A DNA stretch of 38,583 nt from Promethearchaeota archaeon (lineage in GTDB: Archaea > Asgardarchaeota > Lokiarchaeia > Sigyniarchaeales > SOKP01), in NCBI GenBank assembly GCA_013375475.1, contig JABXKD010000034.1, positions 1 to 38,583 on the forward strand, given 5' to 3'. Of the stretch, positions 17,743-25,878 are shown piece by piece (position 1 is the stretch's first letter; every line of letters begins with the position of its first letter). The notes beneath the pieces were generated by a model that ran no database searches, was not told the DNA's origin, and saw only the letters and a program-made list of their open reading frames with translations. A program made the position numbers and the translations under genes.

Positions 17743-17773
17743 GTTCATTGGGAAAAAAAAAAAGTGATTAATT

Positions 17774-19357
17774 ATGAAGATCTTGTATATAAATCCCGCT
17801 CGTTTACAATCGGGGATGGATGCTATTATTACGGGTGCTCCCTTAAGTTTAATTACGATAGCTGCTATGGTCCCCGAACACGACGCTAAATTATTTGATT
17901 TTAAAGTTGATAAATATCGCGAGAATAAATTTCGTAGCGAGTTAAATCGATACGATACAGTAGCGATCACAAGCATGACTCCACAAATATATTCCGCCTT
18001 AGAAATTGCTAAAATGGCTAAGGAGCACGGTTGTAACACGATTATCGGTGGGTACCATCCTACTTTGGTACCAGAATTTGTAGCCGACCACGATTATGTT
18101 GATTTTACCGTAAGAGGTGAAGGAGAACATACTTTTAAAGAAATTATTGATTACCTCGATGGAAATAAAAATAAAATTTCTATTAAGGAAATTGATGGAA
18201 TTTCTTTTAAAAATAAAGAAGGTAAAATTATCCATAATTCTGAAAGAGCTTTAGAACCCAACTTAGATAATTTTCCAATGCCACGACGGGATTTGTTGAA
18301 GGGAAAGCTTTACACATACTTGGGTACCACCACTCGCCAAGTAGAGACTTCAAGAGGTTGTCCGCACAATTGTAAGTTTTGTTGTATTATAAAAATGTGG
18401 AGAAATTCAAGCGGAGGTTCTACGTACAGAACTAAATCAATTTCGAGAATAATGAGAGAGGTGTACGATGTTGATTGGAAAAACGATTTTATTTTTTTCT
18501 GTGAAGATAACTTCACAATTAACGTGAAAAGAACAAATAAGATATTGGATACTCTAATTAAATCAGGAGTAAACTCCAAAATGCGTTTTTCTTGCCAATC
18601 AAGAGTGGATACGTTATTTCATAACCCAGAATTAATTAATAAATTGTATAAAGCCAATTTTAGGCAAGTCTTCCTTGGAATTGAATCCGTTCATCAGCAG
18701 AGTTTAGATGCGATGAATAAGAGGAACACTACGCCTGCAATGGTCAAAACCGTCGTAAAAAGTTTGCGGGATAAAGGAATATCCATCTTCGGTGGGGTTA
18801 TAATCGGTTTTCCCGGCGAAACCAAACGAATGGTTAGGCAGAATATTCAAAATACGATAGACCTAGATTTAGACTGTGTCCAGTTCACACCCATTACTGC
18901 TTTTCCGGGAACGCCTTTTTACGATGAGATGAAGGAAAAGGGTAGAATAACCGCAAATAATTATAAATTTTACGATTTGTTTCATCCAATGATGAGAACT
19001 GAAGAGTTAACCTCAAAAGATTTTCTTCAATTAGTCGCCGAGGCTTACGCCGCTTTTTATCTGAAAGGATGGCTATTAAGAAGGGCAAAAGAATATCTCA
19101 ACCCATTTGGTAAATTTAATTGGATGCTGGGAAGCTTAGGAAGGTTAATTAAACAGGGAATATTGGGCGGGCTAGGAATGCTCTATTCTCAAGGTATCAC
19201 AACTAAAGTAATTTCAGAGGAATTAAAGAATAAGGTTGAGTTGATGAAAGATATTGACATTTCCTATGCAAAAATGAAGTCAATCGGATCACAAAAAGAT
19301 AAGAAAATCAAGACTTTTTCGCAAGAGAAATTAGAAATTGTAAGCGAACAAACTTAA
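17774..19357 (+). CDS. Radical SAM enzyme with N-terminal B12-binding-like domain
   Basis: A 527-residue protein of the B12-binding radical SAM family. Residues 1-115 form a Rossmann-like cobalamin-binding domain (MKILYINPAR, TVAITSMTPQIYSALEIAK, IIGGYHPTLVP, VRGEGEHTF). The radical SAM cluster motif CxxxCxxC is C196-C200-C203 in TSRGCPHNCKFCC, followed by the TIM-barrel landmarks FFCEDNFTI, QVFLGIESVHQQSLD and GGVIIGFPGE. The C-terminal 130 residues contain basic and Gly-rich helices. Relatives (BchE-, HpnJ- or methyltransferase-like) methylate or rearrange lipids, tetrapyrroles or antibiotics; the substrate here is unknown. A structured leader precedes the gene, and an MBL-fold gene follows 96 bp downstream. 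Confidence 0.87.
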   Translation: MKILYINPARLQSGMDAIITGAPLSLITIAAMVPEHDAKLFDFKVDKYRENKFRSELNRYDTVAITSMTPQIYSALEIAKMAKEHGCNTIIGGYHPTLVPEFVADHDYVDFTVRGEGEHTFKEIIDYLDGNKNKISIKEIDGISFKNKEGKIIHNSERALEPNLDNFPMPRRDLLKGKLYTYLGTTTRQVETSRGCPHNCKFCCIIKMWRNSSGGSTYRTKSISRIMREVYDVDWKNDFIFFCEDNFTINVKRTNKILDTLIKSGVNSKMRFSCQSRVDTLFHNPELINKLYKANFRQVFLGIESVHQQSLDAMNKRNTTPAMVKTVVKSLRDKGISIFGGVIIGFPGETKRMVRQNIQNTIDLDLDCVQFTPITAFPGTPFYDEMKEKGRITANNYKFYDLFHPMMRTEELTSKDFLQLVAEAYAAFYLKGWLLRRAKEYLNPFGKFNWMLGSLGRLIKQGILGGLGMLYSQGITTKVISEELKNKVELMKDIDISYAKMKSIGSQKDKKIKTFSQEKLEIVSEQT

Positions 19358-19453
19358 TCTTTCAGTTTTCTATCAGAACGGTTCTTTTTAATTATTTTAA
19401 TTTATTCCAAATCTTTTTTTTAAACTATTTATTACTTCAAATGATTAGTTCCT

Positions 19454-20467
19454 ATGGATGAAGTATTCCCATGTATTTTTTTGATTAAACAAAAAGGCTC
19501 TTTCGGACAAATAAAACCAACAGAGAACATATACATCTTAGCAGGTCATGATGGAATTATATACGACGCCGGCTATGGCAATAGAAAGATGGTAAAAATC
19601 TTTATTAAAGAGTTAAACGAAATTAAGAAGTTCTATGAAGAAAATAATGGTGTATTCAAATTAACACGAATTTTAGTGTCACACGGACACCCCGATCACT
19701 TTTCAGGATTAAAAAGAATACGGAAAGCTCTCGGTGTTAAAATTGTTTTGACGGAGAAAACGGCTGAAATCATAAGGAATAAGAACAATTTTGGGAAATC
19801 ATTTAACGCAGATAATTATAAAGATCATTTTATTGTAAAAAAAGGGTTGGGGTATAGAATAAGGAGCTTCGTGCAGCATTTATTTTCCGATCTAGTTTAT
19901 AAGCAAATCTATGGTCTTTCATTTATTACAGATCCAGATGAAATTATAGCAGAAAATACACAGATTTCAATAAATAACGAGAATTGGCAGATTATCAACT
20001 CACCTGGACATGCAGTAGACCACATCTCCTTGTACAACGAAGAAAAAGGTGTCTTACTTTCTGGAGATAATATTTTAAATTCGATGACTACATGGTTAGG
20101 GCCTCCAAATTGTAATATAGAAGACTATATTAACTCTATTAATACAATTAGAAAATTAATTAACCTTAAAATTATATTACCCGCTCATGGATCCGTTATT
20201 GCTCATCCAATAAAGCGTCTAAATGAGATTTTAGAGCATAGAAAAAAAAGAACACAACAAGTTTTAGATATTATTCAAAATAGCTCTAAAAACGGGATAA
20301 GCCCAGATGAAATTATACGGAGATTATATCCCGCAGGAAAAAGAATGCAATTCGAGATTGTCCGTGGATGGGTAAGTTTAACAATAAGAATGCTGGAAAT
20401 TAAAAATTTAGTTAAGAGAAATGAAGAAAAAAAAAAGATAAAATTTTATCCAGTAAATTCTTTTTAA
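19454..20467 (+). CDS. MBL-fold hydrolase with C-terminal winged helix (LACTB2-like)
   Basis: A 337-residue metallo-beta-lactamase-fold protein. The HxHxDH metal motif is SHGHPDHFSG; the later ligands are in NSPGHAVDHISLY (His), LLSGDNIL (Asp) and LPAHGSV (His). The C-terminal 80 residues (RKKRTQQVLDIIQ to the end) look like the BLACT winged-helix tail found in LACTB2, a mitochondrial RNase, and in glyoxalase-II-like enzymes. A middle insert of about 50 residues (about 125-170) is larger than in typical relatives. Possible substrates are a thioester, a lactone or RNA; I cannot choose between them. It sits between the radical SAM and GH4 genes on the same strand with 23 bp to the latter, so the two may be co-transcribed. 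Confidence 0.82.
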   Translation: MDEVFPCIFLIKQKGSFGQIKPTENIYILAGHDGIIYDAGYGNRKMVKIFIKELNEIKKFYEENNGVFKLTRILVSHGHPDHFSGLKRIRKALGVKIVLTEKTAEIIRNKNNFGKSFNADNYKDHFIVKKGLGYRIRSFVQHLFSDLVYKQIYGLSFITDPDEIIAENTQISINNENWQIINSPGHAVDHISLYNEEKGVLLSGDNILNSMTTWLGPPNCNIEDYINSINTIRKLINLKIILPAHGSVIAHPIKRLNEILEHRKKRTQQVLDIIQNSSKNGISPDEIIRRLYPAGKRMQFEIVRGWVSLTIRMLEIKNLVKRNEEKKKIKFYPVNSF

Positions 20468-20490
20468 TTTCAATTAAAAAATCAAAACAT

Positions 20491-21885
20491 GTGATTAATC
20501 TGAAAATTGCTTTTATAGGCGCGGGCTCTATAGCTTTCGGCGAGAATGTGCTCACTGATTTAATGACATTCCCTTCAGTTCAAAAAGATACCATAATTTG
20601 TCTTGAGGATCTTGATGAACACCGCGTAAATTTAATGTTTAAGCTAATGAGTAAATATAAGGAGACGCAACCTAAGAAATTGGAAGGTGTCTCTTTCGAA
20701 AAAACAACGGATTTGAAAAAAGCGATATCTGATGCGAAATATGTCATTAGTGCGATTCACGTAGGAGGTTTAGACGCGTATCAAGTAGATGTAGAAGTTC
20801 CTTTCAAGTATAGGGTTTCCCAATGTGTAGGAGATACTTTGGGTCCGGGAGGTATTTTCCGATTTTTGCGTAATGCTCCTGTATTAAAACAAATAGTTGA
20901 ATTAATAAATCAAGTAGGGTTTAATGCTGGAGCTAAAGAAGGAGGTCCCATTTTTCTTAACTACACAAATCCCATGGCAATGAATACATGGTACTGTAAT
21001 AGCATTAATCCCGATTCTACTGTTGGGCTCTGTCACGGAGTTCAAGGAACGAGTGGAATGTTAATGAATTGGATTGGAGCTAAATCAGAAAATTTTAGCT
21101 ATTTGTGTGCTGGAATTAACCATATGGCTTGGTTTCTCGAACTGTGGTATCGGGATTCAAATTCATCAAATGTTCCGTGGAAAAACGCTTACCCGCTTCT
21201 ATACGATGCATATAATAACAATCCCAACCTTATTGGCGGAGAATCTCTTAGATGGGACATGATGGAAGCAACGGGGTATTTTATGACTGAATCTACGGGG
21301 CACCTTAGCGAATATCTTCCTTATTATCGTAAAAGAAATGATTTATTAGAAAAATATAGTGGAGCAAAAACGGGATTCGATAGTTTACTACAAGCAGAAG
21401 ATTATCGTATTCAGATTAAAAATCTAGGACGGATGGAACGTCGATTTGAGCGAAGATTATCAAATATGAAGCTAACCCCAAAAAAAATACCTTCTCTTGA
21501 ATTCGTTTCTCACATAATCAATGCTATGGAAACTGACATTCCGTTTAGATTTAATGGTAATGTTATGAACAAAAATGGATCTTTAATTACTAATTTACCG
21601 AAAGAATGTTGCGTTGAAGTCCCTGCGTTCGCAGATTATCAAGGTTTACATCCCCAAGGTGGAATTGTACTACCTACAATTTGTCAAGCATTGTGCAATT
21701 CGAATGTAATGGTCCAGAAAGCAGCAGTAGAAGGACAACTAAATCTAGATAAAGAAAAAATATATCATGCAGTTTTGTTAGATCCTAATACAGCTAGCGT
21801 TTGCTCTCCTAAAGAAGTTCGAAATATGGTAGATGAGATGTTCGAAGCGGAAAAACGATGGTTACCTCAGTTTAAGGGACTATAA
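20491..21885 (+). CDS. Glycoside hydrolase family 4 (alpha-glucosidase/alpha-galacturonidase type)
   Basis: A 464-residue member of GH4, the NAD- and metal-dependent glycosidases that work by oxidation and elimination. The GTG start leads into LKIAFIGAGSIAFGENVL, the NAD-binding Rossmann motif. CLEDLDEHR follows at the end of the second strand. The active-site landmarks FLNYTNPMAMNTW, GLCHGVQG (metal Cys/His) and AGINHMAWFLEL are all present, as is GDTLGPGGIFRFLRN. Length and order match AglA/LplD-type enzymes. The sugar is not shown. It is the only carbohydrate hydrolase in the window. It is followed by a 25-nt perfect hairpin and converges on the histone gene. Confidence 0.88.
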   Translation: MINLKIAFIGAGSIAFGENVLTDLMTFPSVQKDTIICLEDLDEHRVNLMFKLMSKYKETQPKKLEGVSFEKTTDLKKAISDAKYVISAIHVGGLDAYQVDVEVPFKYRVSQCVGDTLGPGGIFRFLRNAPVLKQIVELINQVGFNAGAKEGGPIFLNYTNPMAMNTWYCNSINPDSTVGLCHGVQGTSGMLMNWIGAKSENFSYLCAGINHMAWFLELWYRDSNSSNVPWKNAYPLLYDAYNNNPNLIGGESLRWDMMEATGYFMTESTGHLSEYLPYYRKRNDLLEKYSGAKTGFDSLLQAEDYRIQIKNLGRMERRFERRLSNMKLTPKKIPSLEFVSHIINAMETDIPFRFNGNVMNKNGSLITNLPKECCVEVPAFADYQGLHPQGGIVLPTICQALCNSNVMVQKAAVEGQLNLDKEKIYHAVLLDPNTASVCSPKEVRNMVDEMFEAEKRWLPQFKGL

Positions 21886-22045
21886 CTATTTCTTAAGAAT
21901 CGTATAAAAAGAATTATTTCCTTCAACAAATAAATTATAATAAATATTAAGATTTAAATTTAAAATTGTAAAGCAAATTTTTATATTATTACAAGCTCAT
22001 TTCTTAAATGGGTTGATTTAACACCATATATCTTTTTTTCTGGAG

Positions 22046-22070
22046 TAAATCTTTCGAATTGAAAGATTTA
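22046..22070. repeat. Perfect 10-bp inverted repeat after the GH4 gene
   Basis: TAAATCTTTC-GAATT-GAAAGATTTA is a perfect 10-bp stem with a 5-nt loop, 161 nt past the GH4 stop and 113 nt past the end of the histone gene. No T-run follows it on the plus strand beyond TTTCAGTTTTTC. It could be a weak terminator, an RNA-stabilising hairpin or a protein site. Confidence 0.45.
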
Positions 22071-22123
22071 TTTCAGTTTTTCTTTAAATCTGTGACATAA
22101 TTACATTTTTATGTTTAAATTTT

Positions 22124-22143
22124 AAAAAAAAAAAAAAAAAAAA
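22124..22143 (-). terminator. T20 terminator of the histone gene
   Basis: A run of exactly 20 A on the plus strand reads as T20 on the minus strand, 40 nt downstream of the histone stop codon. Long T tracts on the non-template strand are the known intrinsic terminators of archaeal RNA polymerase, and abundant histone genes often end this way. Confidence 0.75.
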
Positions 22144-22182
22144 GAATGTGTTTTTAATTTAGGAACTACTTCAAAAATCTTT

Positions 22183-22392
22183 TTAGAAGTATTTAATTGC
22201 GAGTAGAATATCGTCGCGAGTTACCTTTTTCCTCTTCCCGTGTTTAGTGAGTGTAAGCGCAGATTTTGTGATTTTTACTGCGGAAGAGCTCATCCAATCA
22301 ACTAATTCGTCTACTGCGTCTCGAGCAACGATAATTGCACCGTTGTGTTTCATGAGTCGCCTAATTGGGGACCAGGAAATATATTCAGCCAT
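22183..22392 (-). CDS. Archaeal histone
   Basis: A 69-residue single histone fold, the normal length for HMf/HTk-type archaeal histones, which dimerise and wrap DNA into hypernucleosomes. Landmarks: SPIRRLMKHNGAIIVARDAV (helix 1 to loop 1), the long helix VDELVDWMSSSAVKITKSA, then KHGKRKKVTRDDILLAIKYF, where the K/R-T and R-D residues of loop 2 and helix 3 match the canonical RKTIKAEDIELAV. There is no N-terminal tail of eukaryotic type. A GGAGG Shine-Dalgarno lies 8 nt before the ATG, a TATA box lies at 22455-22463 and a T20 terminator follows, so this is a well-equipped single-gene unit. Confidence 0.95.
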   Translation of the reverse strand: MAEYISWSPIRRLMKHNGAIIVARDAVDELVDWMSSSAVKITKSALTLTKHGKRKKVTRDDILLAIKYF

Positions 22393-22454
22393 TTTTTATT
22401 CCTCCACTTATAGTTTATTTATTTTATTGAAATTAATTATAATTTAAGAGTTGG

Positions 22455-22470
22455 TTATATATGATATCAT
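22455..22470 (-). promoter_or_regulatory. Histone promoter: TATA box and adjacent ATGATATCAT palindrome
   Basis: On the minus strand ATGATATCAT, a perfect 10-bp palindrome, runs directly into ATATATAACC, the likely TATA box. The palindrome takes the place of the BRE and could hold a regulator. The implied leader is about 40 nt. Confidence 0.45.
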
Positions 22471-22818
22471 CTTCTACTTATTTAAAGATTTTGATTCAAG
22501 CTTAATGTTCGAAAGAATTAAAAGAAAAAAATTTCACGACAAAAATCAAATCATACTAATCGATTCATTTCGTGCAACATAGATTTCTTTTGCCAATTCT
22601 CTAATTCCGTTAAGATTTGACCATTTAAAACATTTTAAGTTTAGATTCTCTAACGATTTTAAGTGATCAGTAAAAAGTTTAAAAGAAATTAAAAAAATAT
22701 TCAAAATGTGAAGCGCTGATATATGAAGTTTTTGGTCATATGAAACTTAAAAAATATAAATTTATTTCAAATAGAAACTGTTAAAAAGAAGAAATGATTG
22801 AATTATTAGCTATTTTTA
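22471..22818. other. Gap between histone promoter and appendage-like gene; one weak short ORF
   Basis: This gap of about 350 bp contains no clear gene. The minus strand holds an open frame from 22704 (TTG) to 22546, 52 codons. Its end reads NGIRELAKEIYVARNESISM and looks more protein-like than the surroundings, and the frame is open for some 15 further codons upstream. It could be a decayed remnant or a real microprotein; there is no ribosome site before the TTG. Confidence 0.3.
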
Positions 22819-23841
22819 CTAATTCCAGATGACTTGTTCATAGTTACACCTATTACATTCTATCGTTTTTCCTCTTACAGGAAAGTTAGGCAAAGTATTA
22901 CCACAATACTTACATTCTAATGAGTAAACTTGATCTTCTGAAGAAATATGACCGAGTTGTATCATTTCGTTTGTAAAGATGTTAACAAAGTTTGTTAGGA
23001 CAGAAATTATTAATTGAGGATTTGACGAGGCTGCTAACCACTCTATCTTACCAGCTACAATCTGCCCTATTACTAAGATATCATTTCCGGACACAAGATC
23101 TGTGCCACAGAACCAGCTAATTTTATTACTTTGATTTTTATGAATTAATTGGAAATTATTATCTTGGATAGATTTAACGATCTGATCAAAAAAATAATTC
23201 TCGTCAAAAATTCCGTCTATACCAATCCCAATACTTTTATTTGCTTTTTTTATCCATGGTTTTTCCAAAAATCTTTTGATTTCTGATTGAGGTATTATTT
23301 TTCTTTCAATGCTAAACGGATCTAATTCAATATTAATAGAATCAGTATCTATTGCCCTAATGAAGTCTGCATTGTTAACGAAAGTAATGAAAGATCTTAC
23401 CTTACCTTTTTTTTCTAAACTTAACGGACAGAGGTATAAGTTAATTTGTTTTTGGGAATTACCGTTTAAAAGTTCAAATTCCATTTTAACTTGGTTCTCT
23501 CCGATAACTTCACCATTACTCTCGTCCTCAGATTGAAGAGATTCTATGGTCAAAGTTGGGGGAGTGCTTCTACAGAGTTCGAAAAATTCGGGAATTATTA
23601 TTCTAATTTTAACTTCTGTTATCGGAGCAGTACTTTCGTTCATAATAAGCAAAGAATAAAGATAATTCCCGCCAAAAGGTACTAACTTATAGACTAAATG
23701 TATCTTATCTTCTTGATCGACATACTGTTGAGGTTCCGCTTCGGAATCTTTAGACTCTTTAGCGGATAGCTCTCTAAATAAGATTAGATCTTGCGTACCC
23801 TCCGCTTCCTCTGAGTATTCTGAGAACTTTTTCTTAGCCAT
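22819..23841 (-). CDS. Appendage-like (Ig-like sandwich plus platform) protein with C-terminal zinc ribbon
   Basis: A 340-residue protein. After an acidic N-terminus (1-45), residues about 48-175 form a beta-sandwich: YLYSLLIMNESTAPITEVKI and later KKGKVRSFITFVNN match the pattern of adaptin/coatomer appendage Ig-like subdomains. Residues about 185-295 form an alpha/beta domain (FFDQIVKSIQDNNFQLI, FCGTDLVSGNDILVIGQIV, IEWLAASSN) that lines up by eye with the TBP-like platform of gamma-COP (there HTLLLAGVFRGGHDILVRSRL). A zinc ribbon (CKYC and CNRC, 304-340) closes the chain. In eukaryotes this two-part appendage recruits coat accessory factors. Here no solenoid trunk is attached. The homology is my inference from pattern only. 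It is divergent from the HTH-JAMM operon, 99 bp apart. Confidence 0.6.
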   Translation of the reverse strand: MAKKKFSEYSEEAEGTQDLILFRELSAKESKDSEAEPQQYVDQEDKIHLVYKLVPFGGNYLYSLLIMNESTAPITEVKIRIIIPEFFELCRSTPPTLTIESLQSEDESNGEVIGENQVKMEFELLNGNSQKQINLYLCPLSLEKKGKVRSFITFVNNADFIRAIDTDSINIELDPFSIERKIIPQSEIKRFLEKPWIKKANKSIGIGIDGIFDENYFFDQIVKSIQDNNFQLIHKNQSNKISWFCGTDLVSGNDILVIGQIVAGKIEWLAASSNPQLIISVLTNFVNIFTNEMIQLGHISSEDQVYSLECKYCGNTLPNFPVRGKTIECNRCNYEQVIWN

Positions 23842-23940
23842 GAATATTATTCGCCGATTAATCGATAAATTGATTAATATCGATTATATAGGAGAAATAA
23901 AACTATGTTAATATATAATTTTTTTTGAACTAATGTTTTT

Positions 23941-24663
23941 ATGAATGGTTTCCTAAGATCAATTAATACTATGAAAGAACTGAGTGAATTAGAACCATTA
24001 TTCGAAAGTCGTACTATAAAACCGACATTTGAATATGTTCATGTTTTATTATCATTATTCATATTTGGAGAGAATTCAGAAGGTATTGGGAGATATCGCC
24101 TTAAAGAAGAATTGCAAATTGGTTCGGGGACAGCAAAATCTTTATTTAAAAAATTAAAGGATGTTATTAAATTCATCATGGTTCCAAGCGAAGGAAAGGG
24201 AAGTAATACTGAGATTCAAAGAAGAGGCCATGTATTAACCGAAAAAGGTTATAAATTTTTAACAAAAATTAAAAAAAAAATTCCATTATTAGAGAAAGCA
24301 AACTTGAAATTTTTAAAAGAAATCATAATCGATCTAGAGAATGGTAATCCATATTTTTGTTTAGTTAAGAACGCTGCAAAAAATATTAAAGATGGAATTG
24401 AACAAAGAGATGCCGCAATAAAGATTAATGGTTCCGGAGCGACATGTCTTATCTATAATGGGAAAGAAATATATTTTCCAACAAAAGTAAATAACCTAAA
24501 TGAAAGAGAGAAAGTCAATCAAGATACTTTCGATTATTTTAAAACTCAGATTGATAACGCAAATGTGAAATTCGAACCTAACGATGTAATTATTATTGGT
24601 TCTGGAGATAATCCACAAAAATCACGATTGGCTACCTTAAACGCGGCTTTAACTTTATTATGA
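23941..24663 (+). CDS. Winged-helix protein of DUF4443 type
   Basis: A 240-residue protein. Residues about 20-100 form a winged helix (FEYVHVLLSLFIFGE, YRLKEELQIGSGTAKSLFKK, then RRGHVLTEKGYKFL). Residues about 125-240 resemble the DUF4443 domain of archaeal proteins: GIEQRDAAIKINGSGATCLIY, an IYFPT strand and the closing DVIIIGSGDNPQKSRLATLN. Members are conserved in archaea but uncharacterised, and regulatory ligand binding is a reasonable guess. Its stop overlaps the start of the JAMM gene by the ATGA arrangement, so the two are translationally coupled and probably act together. Confidence 0.65.
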   Translation: MNGFLRSINTMKELSELEPLFESRTIKPTFEYVHVLLSLFIFGENSEGIGRYRLKEELQIGSGTAKSLFKKLKDVIKFIMVPSEGKGSNTEIQRRGHVLTEKGYKFLTKIKKKIPLLEKANLKFLKEIIIDLENGNPYFCLVKNAAKNIKDGIEQRDAAIKINGSGATCLIYNGKEIYFPTKVNNLNEREKVNQDTFDYFKTQIDNANVKFEPNDVIIIGSGDNPQKSRLATLNAALTLL

Positions 24664-25163
24664 TTTTAGGAATTAGAGACAAAATGAGATTTGAAAATGA
24701 TATAGTTTTTGTAATAAGCGAGGATTTAATAAGTAATTTTGATAAATGTATTGAGAAAGTCCACCCAAACGAAGCTTGTGGTTTCATTTTTGGTAATATT
24801 CAAGAAATTAATGATAATGGTAATTTTAAATATAGATATTATAGTAAAATTTTTCAGTGCATCGAATCTAGTATGTCAGGTCCTGCGTCGTTTCTAATGA
24901 ATAATGATAAAGAAATATTAGAGTCTAATATCATATCTAAAAAAAAAGGTCAAAAACTATTAGCTATTTTTCACTCGCATCCTATGGGGGCACATCCAAG
25001 CAGTATTGATAAAAAATATATGAAATACTATCACAATTGTGGAATAAAGAAGTTTACACATTTAGTTTGGATCATAATTGATTCTAAAAATAAGCATATT
25101 AATGGATTTATTTACTTGGACAACAAAATAACTCAGATAAGCATAGAAGTAAGTAAAGATTAA
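24660..25163 (+). CDS. JAMM/MPN+ metalloprotease (JAB domain)
   Basis: A 167-residue stand-alone JAB domain. The zinc and catalytic residues are all visible: E38 in HPNEACGFIFG, H105 and H107 in FHSHPMGAHPSSID, S114 and D117. The usual spacing is HxHx10D; here it is HxHx9D, one residue shorter, as I recall for some prokaryotic members. JAMM proteases remove ubiquitin or ubiquitin-like/SAMP-type modifiers, or trim thiocarboxylate carriers. The start overlaps the stop of the HTH gene; an internal ATG at codon 9 is the alternative. The gene converges on the proteasome beta gene 73 bp away, which suggests modifier removal linked to degradation. No ubiquitin-like, E1 or E2 gene is in the window. 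Confidence 0.85.
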   Translation: MILGIRDKMRFENDIVFVISEDLISNFDKCIEKVHPNEACGFIFGNIQEINDNGNFKYRYYSKIFQCIESSMSGPASFLMNNDKEILESNIISKKKGQKLLAIFHSHPMGAHPSSIDKKYMKYYHNCGIKKFTHLVWIIIDSKNKHINGFIYLDNKITQISIEVSKD

Positions 25164-25236
25164 ATTTATTTTGCATAAATCTATTTTAAAGTGAGTAAGA
25201 TTAAGCCCAAAATTTTGCTCTATCTCGTTATGATAT

Positions 25237-25878
25237 TTATTGAACTTGATTATAACCCGACTTGTCAATGGTACAAATTTGAAGAGCAAATCCTGAAGCC
25301 GCGTCTCTTTCTCTAGAACTTGATATTGCTGTTTTTATTAAGTTGATTCCGGCAGATTTTGTCATATTTGGTTTCCAATCTGCTTCTAAAACACCAATAG
25401 AGAACGGAGAACCTGAACCAAAAGATATAAAATTCTCTTCTTCGTATAAAGTTCCAAGCAAATCAACCCCATAAAGGATTCCATCTTTCTTTTTAAGGGA
25501 ATATCCCCCAATAATCATCATGCAGAGAAAGTACGACCGTCCACTAAATAGGATATTTCTTGTCAAACTTGCGATATATTGAGGATCTGGTACCTTTTCC
25601 TGTTCTATTTGCTTCAAATTCGAGAGTGCTGTAAGTTGATTAACAACATATTGACAATCTGCCACCCCCCCAGAGATTGTAGCGCATGTATAGTCGTTAA
25701 TTTTGAATAGTTTTTGAGCGGTTTTAGTGGCGACAGTGTAACCCGCGGTAGCTTGGGATTCTGTACCAATTACGACAGCATCCTTGACAATTATACCTAC
25801 TGTAGTTGTACTTGATTTAATTATTCTATTTACAGTATCTTCGTCTAAGTTCAGCTTATTGGGATTATTTTCCATCAT
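25237..25878 (-). CDS. psmB: 20S proteasome beta subunit
   Basis: An active-type beta subunit with an N-terminal propeptide. The nucleophile is the first Thr of KSS|TTTVGIIVKD, after a 23-residue propeptide if translation starts at the first ATG (25878); a TTG pair at 25887-25890 would add four residues. In mature numbering Glu17 (GTESQAT), Lys33 (TAQKLFKI), the GSGSPFSIGVLE segment and the S/R-ERDAASG segment with the Asp/Ser pair are in place. Cleavage occurs after Ser-Ser, where many archaea have Gly. It assembles with alpha rings and PAN- or Cdc48-type ATPases to degrade proteins. The alpha subunit is not in the window. Confidence 0.95.
   Translation of the reverse strand: MMENNPNKLNLDEDTVNRIIKSSTTTVGIIVKDAVVIGTESQATAGYTVATKTAQKLFKINDYTCATISGGVADCQYVVNQLTALSNLKQIEQEKVPDPQYIASLTRNILFSGRSYFLCMMIIGGYSLKKKDGILYGVDLLGTLYEEENFISFGSGSPFSIGVLEADWKPNMTKSAGINLIKTAISSSRERDAASGFALQICTIDKSGYNQVQ

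Noticed and set aside
22124..22143. A20 tract as an assembly artefact or poly(A) relic
   Set aside because: Its place 40 nt behind the histone stop on the minus strand fits a T-tract terminator, which is the simpler explanation.
22546..22704. Short minus-strand ORF of 52 codons as a real gene
   Set aside because: Protein-like ending, but only a TTG start, no ribosome site and no family; kept as a note in the gap entry.
25237..25878. Glu instead of Asp at mature position 17 of the proteasome beta subunit, which might mean loss of activity
   Set aside because: Thermoplasma beta, an active enzyme, also has Glu at this position as I recall it, and Thr1, Lys33 and the RDxxSG segment are intact.
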